Assembly (NCBI GenBank): GCA_019918135.1
Contig: WBZZ01000752.1
Location: forward strand, 17,501-81,500
Source of the DNA: Paulinella micropora
Lineage: Eukaryota; Cercozoa; Imbricatea; Euglyphida; Paulinellidae
Length of the DNA: 64,000 bases
Direction of reading: 5' to 3'
In this document: in pieces, positions 8,951-20,820 of the stretch
How positions within the stretch are numbered: position 1 is the stretch's first letter
How the letters are laid out: each line of letters opens with the position of its first letter
Translations under genes and position numbers: made by a program
The notes under the pieces: generated by a model
Seen by the model: the letters and a program-made list of their open reading frames with translations, nothing else
What the model was told of the DNA's origin: nothing
Database searches by the model: none

Positions 8951-9410
8951 GGTTATAGGTTGCCATTTGTTGTAGAAACGATGAAAAAAGCTAATCCACT
9001 AATTTATTACCGATGTACTACTAGTGCGGCTGACTTGACTTAGAAAAGTTGGTGTAACACTCGCAAAAGGGGGGGGTGTGTAAAATCACTAAGTGACAGC
9101 CATTGGTTATAGGTTGCCATTTGTTGTAGAAACGATGAAAAAAAGCTAATCCACTAATTTATTACCGATGTACTACTAGTGCGGCTGACTTGACTTAGAA
9201 AAGTTGGTGTAACACTCGCAAAAGGGGGGGGTGTGTAAAATCACTAAGTGACAGCCATTAAAATCAAAGGGAATCGCACAGATCGGCGAATGTATGTAGC
9301 CATTTATCAGGGAAATCATAAATGAAGCTAATCCAAGCATATATCTTCATAACAGTAGTAGTGCCGCTGACTTGACTTGGGAAAGTTGGCTGACGGGGGG
9401 GGGGGGGGGG
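8951..9410 (+). repeat. 154-bp tandem repeat, two near-identical copies plus a diverged third
   Basis: GGTTATAGGTTGCCATTTG starts at 8951 and again at 9105. Both copies run to TCACTAAGTGACAGCCATT and contain GTGCGGCTGACTTGACTTAGAAAAGTTGG and a run of seven or more G. A diverged third copy (about 9290-9410) keeps GCTAATCCA, GTGCCGCTGACTTGACTT and an extended poly-G. Confidence 0.9.
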
Positions 9411-9492
9411 TTCCGCACTCTGCATGCAGCTTATTGATGCTGATGATAATAATATCCTGTGTGCTGATAAATGAAATTGTTCCGAATATCCG

Positions 9493-9585
9493 CTCTCAAT
9501 CGATCAGCATCCTGCTGAGCGACCAAAGCATGATACAAATGTCTCTCAATCGATCAGCATCCTGCTGAGCGACCAAAGCATGATA
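9493..9585 (+). repeat. 50-bp tandem duplication
   Basis: CTCTCAATCGATCAGCATCC through GCGACCAAAGCATGATA occurs at 9493 and again at 9543, differing only in the linker. Confidence 0.9.
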
Positions 9586-10593
9586 ATGCAGAAGCGCTCT
9601 GTGTGGCGATGAATGTTATTATTATGAGGATAGTTATGCGGGTAACTATGAGACGGATCAGGCGGCTGGTTATGATGATTATAAGGAGGCGGCTGCTGTT
9701 TATAATTAGGTGGCTGTTGGTTATAATTAGGCTGCTGTAGATTATAATTAGGCGGTTGGTGGTTATAATTAGGCGGTTGGTGGTTATGATTAGGAGGCTG
9801 CTGGTTATGATTAGGAGGCTGCTGGTGATAAGGAGGAGGCTGATTTTTGCTTGATGAGTGGGAAGCTGAGTGATCGTGAGTGTGATGATGATTACCATGA
9901 TGCTTGTCCCCCTTTCCATTGTTAGCATACACCTCTCCTTCCAACGTGCACGGTTGGCTCGGTATGATATTTGCATTTTGTCCCTTACCATAAGCGTTGA
10001 CAAAATGATTATATTTGTCGCCATATTGGCAACGAGCGACTCAAGGCGGGCGATATCTTTCCCCCCAACTCCCCCGTGCTCCCCCTCCCCCCCCGCCTTT
10101 GCCTGTGCCCGTAGTATGTGAGTGGCTGCCTGGCGAACCTTGACCGGGCGTGTCCTTGCTACTTTCTTTTGCGGGTTTGGACTTTTTGTCCTTTTTCTTT
10201 TTCTTGGGTTCCTATAGTGTCATCGTAATTGTTAAACGCACAGCAAAACTCACAATATCTGCGATTGTCCATGGCTGCATGCGCGAATGCAAACAAAATG
10301 TGTACCTCGCACAGCACTTCCTCAGCTTCAACTTCTTCTTTTACGACGGACTTCTTGCCTTTACAGGCTCTGCCCGGTCGTGCTTCTGCTTTGATTCCGC
10401 CCCCCACGGCAGGCAGCGGCTTGAACATGGGAATGAAAAGCGGGTTCGGATAGTCCGGCTTGGTTTGAGCTAAGTTGTCTTTTACTTGACTCTTCCATTC
10501 AGAAGAGCTTATATCGACTTTGGGCAGCGACTTGGACACCACCGGGTCCACCATATTCCAATTCAACCACTGGAGCTGCGTGCCGCCTTGCAC
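9546..10593 (-). pseudogene. Unidentified gene with Pro/Asn/Gln repeat tail, broken
   Basis: On the minus strand, 10593 down to about 10200 encodes WLNWNMVDPVVSKSLPKVD and a Lys/Glu-rich helix, then RRYCEFCCAFNNYDD. The frame then shifts within the AAG-rich tract near 10195-10210 and continues as EPKKKKDKKSKPAKESSKD with a Gly run. A TGA interrupts near 10048, after which the same frame gives CTLEGEVYANNGKGDKHHG, a His-rich stretch and about ten PPNYNQQ/PPNHNHQ repeats. The repeat tail overlaps the 50-bp duplication. Continuous protein-like text across one frameshift and one stop suggests a decaying gene. The family is not recognised; the tail resembles a prion-like or extracellular low-complexity domain. 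Confidence 0.3.
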
Positions 10594-10625
10594 GCTTCTA
10601 TTGACTAGCGCCTATTGCTCCGGCT

Positions 10626-12020
10626 AAAACCAGACAGGCAGGCAGACAAACCGGTCACGTGGCCGCGGTAATACGAAGGCATCTGCAAACGCTGCCAAAG
10701 AAGTAAAGACTGCAGCATACGACGAAGTGGATGACGCTTGGGTCGGAACGGCCATCGACAGCGAAGCTGGATTGGAGGGCTTGCCACCCTTGCTTGAGAT
10801 TAGCTCACGCAAGTCGATGCCCAATGACAATAACAATACTACATTTTATCAAATCCAATGCCGGCGACCCGGAGAAAGCGACGGGCAAGAGACGCCTCAA
10901 CAAGAACAACAATAATCAAGGGGCGAGCAAGAAGCAGAAGGTTGACGACGACAACGCAAACCCAGCGCGTCAGCTGAAAAAGTGCGCCCACATGGTCATT
11001 AACGGGGCTTGTGCCTTTTGGGACTGCCCCTTGTTAATGAAAGATGAGACCGAAGAAGGCGAGACGGCCAAAGGGAGCACTAAGACCGGCGACAACAAGC
11101 CGCTCGCGACCAACCTCTACGGTAAAGTGATGGACGGCGCCATCAGACCTGATTCGAACCGCAAAACGACTGTGGAGGTTCAGGTATATGAATACATCCA
11201 TGACAGGATCAGTCAACGGACCGACCTGTCCCCATCCCAAGTGAGTTCACTAATACTCATTTTGCAATGTTTGGTAGACCCCTGGCGGCGGATCGAAAAA
11301 GGTGACCTCGAAGGAAGTTTCTACCACTCAGGTATGGAAGCGCACGTTTCGTCGCCGAAACGGGGAATAGAAGGTAAGTTGACAGGGTTTATGGGGCTAA
11401 TAGTCGACGATGAGGAGGAGGCGCACAAGGACTCAGATAACGAGGACATGGTCTTAGAGTTGCCTCTCCCCTCTCCTGGTAGAATAGTGGACACCGTAAA
11501 TGCAACAACGCCGGTAACCACCACAACAACCACCGCTATGGCACCTAACCAAACAACAATGGAAGGCAGTGAGAGCTCAGAAGAAATAAGCGAAGCAAAG
11601 ACACAACAAGTGGAGAGTGCGATAGTAGCAATAGGGACAATAACACCACATATGGACTTTTCGTCCACAGCAACCAGGCCTAGAGAAATACACTGGGATA
11701 GTTTAACTAGAGAGCAGAAGATAGACGAGAATGACTATCGATCTAAATTGAATGTGCGTGTTTTTCTTCGCAAGCTACATAGAAAGACTGTGGACCCATG
11801 CGGGATTCCCTGTGCCACCCCGACACTGGCCCCCAACGTTGCGTTTAGGAGCTCCGACTAATTATATTGTACCACGGGAGGAGCCCTGGTATCCGAGCGT
11901 CGAGGTAAAGAAGGGAATACCTTCCGTTTCGTGGTTACCCCACTTCACGATCCCACAATCATCAGTTTCGATAGAACATAGAATGACACCGGTAGGTAGG
12001 CCAGTGTGGCAGCAAAGCAG
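10626..12020 (+). pseudogene. gag: Copia-2 gag-like region, 5' part
   Basis: Three frames contribute. The region 10626-10840 has fragments (NTKASANAAKEVKTAAYDE), then the frame from 10731 carries KRRLNKNNNNQGASKKQKV, an acidic/Thr-rich middle and IHWDSLTREQKIDENDYRSK followed by LRKLHRKT. A frameshift near 11770 leads to TNYIVPREEPWYPSVEVKK. The WDSLT.EQK.DENDY.SKL.V..F..KL.RKT block is also present in Copia-3 (29263-29390), which places it just upstream of the MYND domain. No clear zinc knuckle is seen. The Cys-containing stretch KKCAHMVINGACAFWDC may be a degenerate one. Confidence 0.5.
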
Positions 12021-12314
12021 CAATGTAACAAAATCCACTGGCTTATTAAGCGTAGAGGTCAGGTCCTAGACCAGAGCACTTGGTGACTTGCTAGATTTGG
12101 CAAATCTGATGAACTTTAATAACTAGAACTGATTGAGGTAACTAGGCACGCGCCAAACCGCGTGTATGACCTGATCACTGTAATTAGGAGTGTCAGAACT
12201 AACAACAAATAAATCATGTGTCGGTCCGTCTAATCATTAATAATACCTCAATGTTATCAATACGGTCTATCGAATTATCAATACAATCTAACCGTCATCC
12301 AAATTGGCATAAAG
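12021..12314 (-). repeat. Copia-1 3' LTR
   Basis: 294 bp, spanning plus-strand CAATGTAACAAAATCCAC to ATAAAG. It matches 18329-18622. Preceded on its left by AGCAG. Confidence 0.88.
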
Positions 12315-12413
12315 CTCCCCCTAATTCGATATGAGTATGAATATAACATTGTCACATATTGTTACACTATAACTCACATAGGAGCACAGTCAAGTCCTTG
12401 ACTACCAATGTCA

Positions 12414-14462
12414 CTACTTCGCGAAGCCCGACAACCGATCAGCACCCAGTTTGAAGGCAGATGGACTAGGAATGAACTTTGACAAAATGTCGGCTCGGTT
12501 ATCTCCCGACGCCACCCACCTGAGCACTATCTCCCCCTTCCTTATCGATTCGGTAATATGGTGATATCGCAGAGCAATATGACGCAACTTTCCAAACACC
12601 GCCTTTGGTGCCGACAACCACACCGCCTGATTGTCCACTCGGATTACGGGCGCCGACTCCAACTCCGCCTTCAATCCATTCCTCTCCGACCATGGCAGCG
12701 ACATCACTACGTTCTTACACGCCATCGCATCATGAATCACCTCTGACAGCCCATACGTCTCACTTTCTTGAGTTCCAGTGGCCAGGTGCTTCTGCCCTCA
12801 CCGTAATGGGGTCATTGTCCAAAAACACACACCCACCCGTTCGCGAGTACATCTTTGCGCACCCAACGACGAATCCGCACCAGCCTCAATGACCCTGTTG
12901 CCATTCGAAAAAGAATACTTTATCCACGATGCATAACGTGCACAAAATACTTCATGATTTGTTCAGCAGCACAATAATCAAACTTGTCCTTGTCCGACTG
13001 ATGCTCGGCAATAACGCTCACAGGCAAGACCGACTCCGGCACACTTGCCTTCAAATAGATATAGCTGCCCACAATCTCCTAAGGGCTATACGCCAACATG
13101 GCCGGTTCCATCTTTGAACCTGTTGGCAGGCATGGAGTACGCGCAGGCGTCCACTCCCTCCCATCACTCCTCTTGAACCGATGCATCAACGTGGCGATGT
13201 ACGCAGTTTGAAGGATCGTAATGCTATACACCTCCCCCACTCTTTCAATTTTGAACGACAAGGAGACGAACGCCCCAAGTCCTTGACGTTGCCCCATTCC
13301 TCATTCAACCTTTTTATGTACGCATTGCGACTCTCCCCCGAACTCGCAGCATGAATGCTATCATCAACATGGTACGTTAGAGTCTCAGTCTTGCCCGTCA
13401 CCACGTCAACTCTGCCAAATAGCGTCGGCTCAATTACACCCTGAGCAAAGCCAAGCTTCTTCTGTGTCGGCACTACCCTTTTGTACCAATAGACATGCCC
13501 CAACTGTTTCAACCCATTGACCCCCCCGGTCGCTAAGTACAGTGTAGTCGGCGCGGCATAACACTTCGGGGGTTGCAACCAAACACCTTGATCCAACTTG
13601 ACATTTGGAAAAGCACTCTCCTCATCACTGCCAAACAACTCAGTGCCCTGCAGCACTGCCAACGCACACGTCATCCACACCAACTCAATCCTGCTTGTCG
13701 GTATGTCCACCGCATCGTATTGCCACCTCGGTTGAGCACAGCCAATGCTTGCCAGCCTCGACTTTCTTTCTATCACCTCTCCCCCTGATTCGTTCCTCTT
13801 CTCAAAGTCAGCGAATCGCATTGGCACTGCAGGCTCACCAGGCGGCTTCTCACTGACATGCCTCTCCTCGATCGCCCCCAATCGCAAATGCTTATCTATA
13901 TCTGCAAACCTTGCGTCATTTAACTTTCCTGACTCCGTTGCCGAAGATAGGGAACCGGTGTTGTTACGAGAAATGCACCAGAACGGAAATTGCTAGCCCT
14001 TGTTTGCTTTCTATTTCTCGGCTGATCGGTAATGTTCGACGCATCAATTGTATTGCCTGTCCATCTAACAGGCACACCCCTCGCATCCCTACGACCCACT
14101 GCTTCATAGGCCTCGGAGTTCCTCACAGGTTGCCCACGAACCAATCTCTCACCACTCTGCCTGGACACAACTCCTGCACCCTCACCAACACTTCTTCCCA
14201 AAGTAACTGTTGCAGAAGTCTCGAAGCTCGGTGCCTCCTCTCCTCGTTGTCGACCAACCTCACAACACCTTCGTCGCTCTGTTGGTCTTGCCTTACCGTT
14301 GCTTCCAGCAATTGAGCTCTCATTTCCAGTCACTGTAACGGCACCCAGCGCCACTTCTGGCAACCCACTAATGACTTGCCACTCGTCCTTGGTAAAAAAT
14401 GTACCGGGTGTACCGTCACTTTCATGCTGGTACGACGACGCCATTCTCCCTTTTGGATACAA
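12414..14462 (-). pseudogene. pol: Copia-1 reverse transcriptase and RNase H
   Basis: Several minus-strand frames together cover the end of pol. 14462-13920 is a linker region. 13887-13186 holds RT, with SRIELVWMTCALA, SDEESAFPNVKLDQGVWLQPP and the catalytic YHVDDSIHA. 13297-13079 continues with thumb-like sequence (YSITILQTAYIATLMHRF). 12740-12414 is the C-terminal part of RNase H, with VIRVDNQAVW, HIALRYHHITESI and DNRADILSKF, the usual copia ending. Frameshifts separate the blocks, and the RT/RNase H link (12740-13080) is broken. The catalytic motif is H-V-D-D, closer to the usual Y-V-D-D than in Copia-2 and Copia-3. Confidence 0.75.
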
Positions 14463-14491
14463 AGTAGGCTACGCATGCACCGTAGGCTCCT

Positions 14492-16220
14492 TCACCACCA
14501 CATCAGCTGATGTCTTGATCTTTCCCTCGTAGTAGCTCCACACGACATATGCCGACTGCTCCACATTGACTCCCAGAAACACACCAGGCTCCCTTTCTCC
14601 TCTCCCTTCTTGCCCCCTTTATAGATTACACAGAGGCATCCAAATGGGTAGAGAATCGAATAATGTGGCGGCGGCCTCTTGTAGAAAGCTTCATGCCTCG
14701 ACATCTTGTCTCCAGCACGCCCTTGCATGTTGAGGAGAAACACAGAGTAGTTAACCGCTAAAGGTAGGAAGTATAAAGGCACAGATCGTGCAACCAGCAA
14801 CGTAGCCGCAAGATTAAACACAATGTTTATCGCAGCTTCCGCGTACGCATCCTTATTAGGATCCGCACGAACCGGCAAGTGTCGCTCCACACCCGTTTTC
14901 CGCAAGTGATCGTTGATGTAGGTCGCCACCCATTCTTTGTCCGTCCAGAATTTCTTCATCACATTGCCCGTCTGCGTACGAGACCATGCCTGCAGCTCTT
15001 TCACGTGTCTCAGCGTCCCCTCTTGCTCCCTTGTCCGTACCCAAAAAGTTCTTGATATATCCAGAGACGTTGTCGACAAACACATTGCAATACGTTGTCC
15101 CTCCATACATAGGAAACGCAATCTTGCCAGTCCAGTCCCCGCTTAAATGTTCTCCAGCTCTTTTGCAGGCAGTCAAGGAAGCTCCCTCATAGTTAGAGTG
15201 TTGTTTCATCTTAGTTGTTTGACAGGATGTGCAAGAAAGGTCGTTAAACGACCCCTTGCCTTTAAGGTTTATATTGTTCATCCTGACAAACTGTCTTCCC
15301 ATCGTATCCCCAAAGTGCCAGACGTCATGCAAGGATTGTAGTTCAGTTGTCGTAGAGTGCTTCATCGTTGTGTCCCAAAATGCAGCAGACGCACCAGGGT
15401 AGGGCCACTTGCTTTCGTCTCGTCCCTTCACCCCTGCTCTCTCCGTTTGTTTAAATGTATATTGGCAGGTGTCCTGATCGAAATCACCTACCAATATTTG
15501 CTTCCCTGGGTCAACCTCAATCTTTTCTTTGGTCACAAAGAAACCGTTGCCCTGCAGTATAATTGCATAGCCTTTCTTTTGCAGTTGTCCCGCCGAGAAG
15601 AGCACTCTATCCAACGTTTCCAGGCTATACGTTTCTCCCATCGTCACGTCGCGCGGTTCACCACAGCCATCAACTCCAACAAACGACGCTGTCCCCTTTT
15701 CCGACGTCCTTGTCGGCCCCGAGATCCCAACCAGCTCCAGGTTCTCGTCCTGTTTGTCCCGTAACATCCTGCCATCAGGAACAATGTGACGGGTTGTACC
15801 GCAGTCCAAGAACACCTCGGTCTCCACCCTTACTCCCCCGTCCCCTTCAAACGCCATAAGCCCCGTAGGTCGCCGATTGGAACCGCCATCCGCACCCGAA
15901 CCAGCCTCCACCCTATCAGGTTCATCCTCATCCTCCAACTCGTCCCGTTGCCGAAGTAACTCCAGATATCTTTCCCCAGCTTGCTGTACCCCATGAAGCG
16001 GCGACCCCAACGACCACACTGACGGGTCACTACCCATCATGTGTGTAGCGTTGTCTCCATACTCGTCTTCCTGAGGCGTATTAGGTGGCTTCTTTTCCCC
16101 TTCAGGCACCGCATCATCCCCTGTCCTTGGAACCGGTTCCACCTCTGTGAGGTCCCGATGAATCGTAATCACCTTATTAAGTTGATCCCAAGGTCCCACC
16201 GTCCTTGCCTGCCCACCCAA
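14492..16220 (-). pseudogene. pol: Copia-1 protease and integrase
   Basis: The frame from 16220 has a charged linker, then VFLDCGTTRHIVPD, an aspartic protease site with D-C-G in place of D-T/S-G. The integrase zinc-binding segment follows: SLHDVWHFGDTMG supplies the His residues and CTSCQTTKM the C-x2-C. LSGDWTGKI is the first catalytic Asp region. Near 15060-15090 the frame shifts to 15121-14492, which carries KFWTDKEWVATYI (second Asp) and AYAEAAINIVFNLA (Glu). All three D-D-E positions are recognisable across the frameshift. Confidence 0.75.
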
Positions 16221-16304
16221 TTGCTCATCTTGACGTTACTGGGGCAGTTGAGCTCCCGGCGAGACCGACTGGGCATCCTTAACTTCTTTGGCTTCCTCCA
16301 CGTC

Positions 16305-18324
16305 TCAGCTGAGACGTCCTTTGCCTCTTCTTCTCCGGTGGATAACTGAACGGAGCCGATATTGTCTCGCCGTTTCTCGCAAGATCATCCTCTGGTTCTC
16401 GGTGTCTGCCTCTTCCAAAGCTTCCATCAAGCCTTCCCAGCTTACCTCCATCCATGGCATCACGTTCGACGGCGGGTTCATCATCAGATCCCGATTGTAG
16501 CGTGGCATTAGCTCCGTCTTCCCCGGTTTCGGCATTACGTGACAATATCGTAGCATCCTGTTGTATGCTAAGTCTCCTCTCATCTTGGCCAACGTCAATT
16601 CATGGGGTCCAAGCCCTCTGGACGGAAGCAACCTTCTGTTGTCGTAAACCGCCTGCCACGATGGCCTCACTTCATCCTTTTGCGTCCACAAACAAAATAT
16701 TTTGTGAACCGGGTAGTCTCGCTTCTGGCAGGCCTTATCGCAATACACCACCATCTTGCAAAACCCACATCTCTTCTTCTTTCCAGGCAAGCTACACATC
16801 TCACACTCCTCCGGCATATGGACAACTTTGTCAACAGGCTCGTTCTCCACCATGCGAACCACCCATTCTTCCCAATCGTCAGGTGCTATTCGTAGGTTGC
16901 ACATCCATCGCCAGTACCGTAGCTCATCCAAACTTGCATTGTTGAAACAGGTACGGAAATCCGCGACATTGACATTCCAATTTCTTGTATCCCCGGGCAC
17001 GACCGTCTGCGGTGGTCCAAGGTACATGAACGGTGCAGGCATCGCCATGAACGCATACAGCCTTCTGCCGTCACGTCCCTTTCGCTCCGCACCAACCTCC
17101 CTTAGACCTCCCCCATCCGCCGCAGGCGTCAGATAAGCATCATCCATCGTTCGTGGCACCACCATCTTGTCGTTGCTGTGCCTGACCGACGCCAAACAAG
17201 ACACACCCGGCTGACGCGTAGCACCGCCTTTGCCTTTTTCGCCCCCCTTCTTCCGGTTGGCATCCTTGACTGGAGGCGCACTGGTTCTGGTCGCAGTTTG
17301 ACTCGCCCCCCCGTCACTCTTCTGAGCTCCCGTCGGGGGCAGTTTCCTCCGGTACCTTTCCTTCAAGGTAGAGCATCGCCGTCCTTGATGTTCGTGGCCA
17401 GTGATCCTACAAGGCTGCGTGCAGGTAAAGTACTTGTGCGGACGCACACAGTTGTAACACTCAAGTTTCCTACGTAGGTCGCCCCCATCCTTTCCCCGCG
17501 CCGCCACCATTGCAATCTCCGCTTTATCATGTTGACGCAAAGACTCATTCGCCAGTATCCTCCTCTCGAAGAGTAAACGAAACTGATCCCACGTCCTCGA
17601 CTGCGAAGACACTTGATCATCTAGGAACTGTCTCCACAGCTCTTTCTCCGAGCACTTGCTCAACGCAGTTTTGATAAACTGCATCCTTAGCGTCACACTA
17701 ATAGGTTCCCCATGATCTTTAAGGAAATCGCAGTGAGTCTCGAAGTCGCTCATTTGAGCCATCATATCTTCTTTGCAATTAAGTTTCCACATACTAATCA
17801 GCGTATTCCGCTTCTGCTTTCTGATGTGCCTCGTTGCCTTGGTAGAGGAGCCTCAACACGTTGCTCAACTCCTCCGGCCGAAGCGACTGCTCCCTTACTA
17901 GATGCAGTACAATTCTCTCCGCCTGTGTCCCGTACTCCAATCCCTTGTAGAGTTACATAAAAATTTGCGCCCTTCTTGCTATCACCTTTCTCCTTTGAGC
18001 AGGTGTCAGGTTTCCCTCTTCAGGCTCAACCGGCGCAGCCCGATCTTGAGAGGACGACGCAGGTTGCAATCCAGTGTTCACCCCTTTCTTGCTCGCCTTC
18101 CTGTTGCCAGATCCCTTCACTTCAGCAGCCGCAGCTGCCTCCCTTACCTCCTCCACTTCCATCCGCCATTCCAGTACGTCCTCCCAACATTCCACGGACG
18201 AGAGGTCGGCTCTGACTTGCGCAAACCAGTCATCCCAGCTCCTTCCTTGGACTCCATCCTTGCAACCTGGCGCCTTGCCTTGCAGAATCGCAGACGCAGC
18301 ATCTTTTGGCGTAGAAGCACTCAT
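16305..18324 (-). pseudogene. gag: Copia-1 gag with zinc-knuckle-like and MYND segments
   Basis: The ATG at 18324 (MSASTPKDAASAIL) opens a frame with TAA near 17953, readable onward to a TAG near 17800. The frame then shifts and continues from 17792. In the 17792-16305 segment are a gag-like helical region, a Cys/His cluster CYNCVRPHKYFTCTQPC, and then NWNVNVADFRTCFNNASLDE and IAPDDWEEWV. A MYND finger follows: CEMC, eight residues, CGFC, five residues, CDKAC, seven residues, HKIFC. This spacing (C-x2-C-x8-C-x2-C-x5-C-x3-C-x7-H-x3-C) matches the family. The end runs out of frame before the protease ORF. Confidence 0.75.
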
Positions 18325-18328
18325 AACC

Positions 18329-18622
18329 CAATGTAACAAAATCCACCTGCTTATTAAGCGTAGAGGTCAGATCCTAGACCGGAGCACTTGGTGACTTGCT
18401 AGATTTGGCAAATCTGATGAACTTAAATAACTAGAATTGATTGAGGTAACTAGGCACGCGCCAAACCGCGTGTATGACCTGATCACTGTAATTAGAAGTG
18501 TCAGAACTAACAACAAATAAATCATGTGTCGGTCCGTCTAATCATTGATAATACCTCAATGTTATCAATACGGTTTATCGAATTATCAATACAATCTAAC
18601 CGTCATCCAAATTGGTATAAAG
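18329..18622 (-). repeat. Copia-1 5' LTR
   Basis: 294 bp, direct copy of 12021-12314 and same length, followed by AGCAG at 18623-18627. Confidence 0.88.
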
Positions 18623-18627
18623 AGCAG

Positions 18628-19282
18628 CAGACCAGCTACTCGCGTAAGTGTTACATTTCCATTAAATATATAAGATAGAGAAATGGTCATGACTACTAAC
18701 CCCGCATCTCATCCGATCTTGGTTGACGGACCCTGGTTTTGGGCCCTCGATGTGCATTATTGTTTTAGGCACGCGACGATAATGGAAATGGAATATTGGA
18801 GTTTACGTTTAGGTTTCAACATCCTACCCGAAGACTGGCAATCGATCGTGGGGCGATGCAAGTTCTGCGCCAGCTTTCAGCCCCCAGGTATCTATCCTGC
18901 AGACATGCCGCATTCATTACATGAACCGCCCGCGTCATGTGAGAGATGTGACAAGATTCAAAGTTTGATGTGCCCGATGAAGAAATGTATGGGGTTAGAG
19001 TGGGTGTGGTATTGCAATAAAGAACACCAGAGAGAGGACTGGAAGGCACACAAACACTTCTGTCTTTTTGCGGCATCTGATTTGAATAGTAAGCTGACTA
19101 GCGACACGCAGTTACAATTCCTACCACCCTCGGCATTGGCTCAGTCAACTATGACTACGCAATATTTGCTTTCCAACGTCTTACTAGTTTTGAGATTGTG
19201 CTCGGCGGCCTGGCGGGGACCAGGTACCAGATGCCGGCACGTTACGACAGGGAGGACTTGCGAAAGGTCTAATATAGTATAG
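18628..19282 (+). pseudogene. Copia-2 MYND-domain segment
   Basis: This is the continuation of Copia-2 gag after the insertion. After a TAA at 18670-18672, the frame reads FWALDVHYCFRHATIMEMEY, WSLRLGFNILPEDWQ and then a MYND-like cluster: CERC, CPMKKC, WYCNKEHQREDWKAHKHFC. The third Cys pair is spaced C-x4-C and the C-x3-C is C-x3-H, so zinc ligands are partly altered. The upstream DVH..FRHA..MEMEYWSLRLGFNI.P..WQ block is almost the same in Copia-3 and recognisable in Copia-1. Confidence 0.7.
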
Positions 19283-19286
19283 GAGG

Positions 19287-20820
19287 TTGTATGGTTTTAC
19301 AGATTATGGTATCGTCTCACCCCCCACCATACTACATGCATACACAAGACAATCGCCCACCGACATAGACTATCAACCATCGCGTGTACACTCGACGTTC
19401 ACAGGTACAGCAATAGACCCCGAGACTACGGTCCGGGGGGAGAATGATTTGAAGACGGAACATGCACTAGCATATAGAGCAGATGCGATAGCAACTGTGC
19501 CAAAAATAGTGGATTCGGGGGGTAATAGGACGCTAGTGAACCACAATGCCCATGAGTGTGATAAAAACAGGAAGGACGGTCCATTTGGCGGGGATAGCTG
19601 AACACACGATGGAAGTAAATGTTACGGCAGACGCATCTCTGCCTGTAATAGATGGCAAGTGCAGTGAAAATAGCCTACACTTACAGGACGCGCTAGTTAG
19701 TGACAAGACACCATGCTCGCTATTGTCTCCAGGGGTTCTCGACCATACTTACAACTACACAACTGTTTTCCAAAATAGACAAGTGATAGTGCTACGAGAA
19801 CCACTAACAATTGACCCAGATCGCGTTGTCTGTCGTGGGCGAATGATGCCCAACAAGCTCTACCGCTTAGACACCCCGCTAGTTCCAGAAGGTACAACCC
19901 AACTGTCGATGATTCACAAGCGGTGGCTAATTTTTCAGTGCGACCAACTAAAATATTGCGAGGAATTAACGCTTTAGAATTACATCGCATGTTAGGCCAC
20001 GCCGGCGTTAGAGTAATGGAAGAATGGGCAAAGAGGAATGGCCGGAATATCATAGGTAGAAAAGTGAGAGAATTGATCACAACAGCGTGCACAGGTTGCA
20101 ACCAGTCGAGAATAACAAGACTACCTGTCTTTAAGGCCAATCCAGGTGTCGACTCCGGCTTCGCCATAGGCGAATGTCTACACATGGACTTCCGTGGTCC
20201 ATGGGCAGTGCGTTCTATACAGGGCAATAGGTACAAGTTGATAATTAAGTGCAAGGAAAGTCAGTTTGGATTTAAAAATTTTGCACCAACACTCCAACGA
20301 GAGAGGAGAACTTATACCTGCCCTTTGTTCAGAAGGTAGTTGCTTTCTTCGCCGCTCAGACTGGCTCTACGGTAAAACAGATTCGTTGTGATGGTGAATA
20401 CAACACTGTTCGGTTGCATGAATTTTGCAACGGGGAATTATTTTGAAGACTACTTCACGGGACGAGCCTAGATTTAACCCTGTAGCTGAAAGAGATCATA
20501 GAACTAGTGAAGTGAGAGCAAAGGCAATGAGAATAGACGCACATCTACCACCCTCATTTTGGCAAGAAATGGAAATGGCAGAGTGGATAATTAATTCGTC
20601 TTGTGACCCCACTCCCCATTGGCAAGTACAAAGGCAAAACCCCATATGAATTGACTCTGAAGAGACAACCACCCTTTAAAGGGCTTTCTACACCCTATTG
20701 GTTGCTTAGCATGGGTGAGACTGTGGGAAACGAAGAAGGGGATGCCAATGGCAGTACCAGGAGTGCTAGTGGGATACAATTTATTTCGTCGTCTGTACCG
20801 TATTTACATGATTGACACTC
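19287..20820 (+). pseudogene. pol: Copia-2 protease and integrase
   Basis: Overlapping frames give the protease motif KIVDSGGNRTLVNH (near 19510), the GAG-pre-integrase motif RMMPNKLYRLDT (near 19850), the integrase HHCC segment LELHRMLGHAGVRVM with CTGCNQSR, and the core regions LHMDFRGPWAV (first Asp), QIRCDGEYNT (second Asp) and NPVAERDHRT (Glu). At least four frameshifts break the region, and an ochre-type stop follows CNGELF near 20445. Confidence 0.75.

Larger units (their letters stand above)
12021..18622 (-). mobile_element. Copia-1, complete but decayed copia element nested in Copia-2
   Basis: Two 294-bp direct LTRs (12021-12314 and 18329-18622) differ at about ten sites by eye. They are flanked by AGCAG on each side (12016-12020 and 18623-18627), a five-base target duplication usual for copia elements. 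Minus-strand order is gag with zinc-knuckle-like and MYND segments, protease, integrase, RT, RNase H. The purine tract AGGGGGAG lies just inside the 3' LTR (about 12315-12322), and a GGTTATGAG-like primer site overlaps the gag start at 18324. Confidence 0.9.

Noticed and set aside
9396..9411. Poly-G and poly-A runs as functional signals
   Set aside because: Homopolymers of this length are common in this DNA and are also prone to sequencing error.
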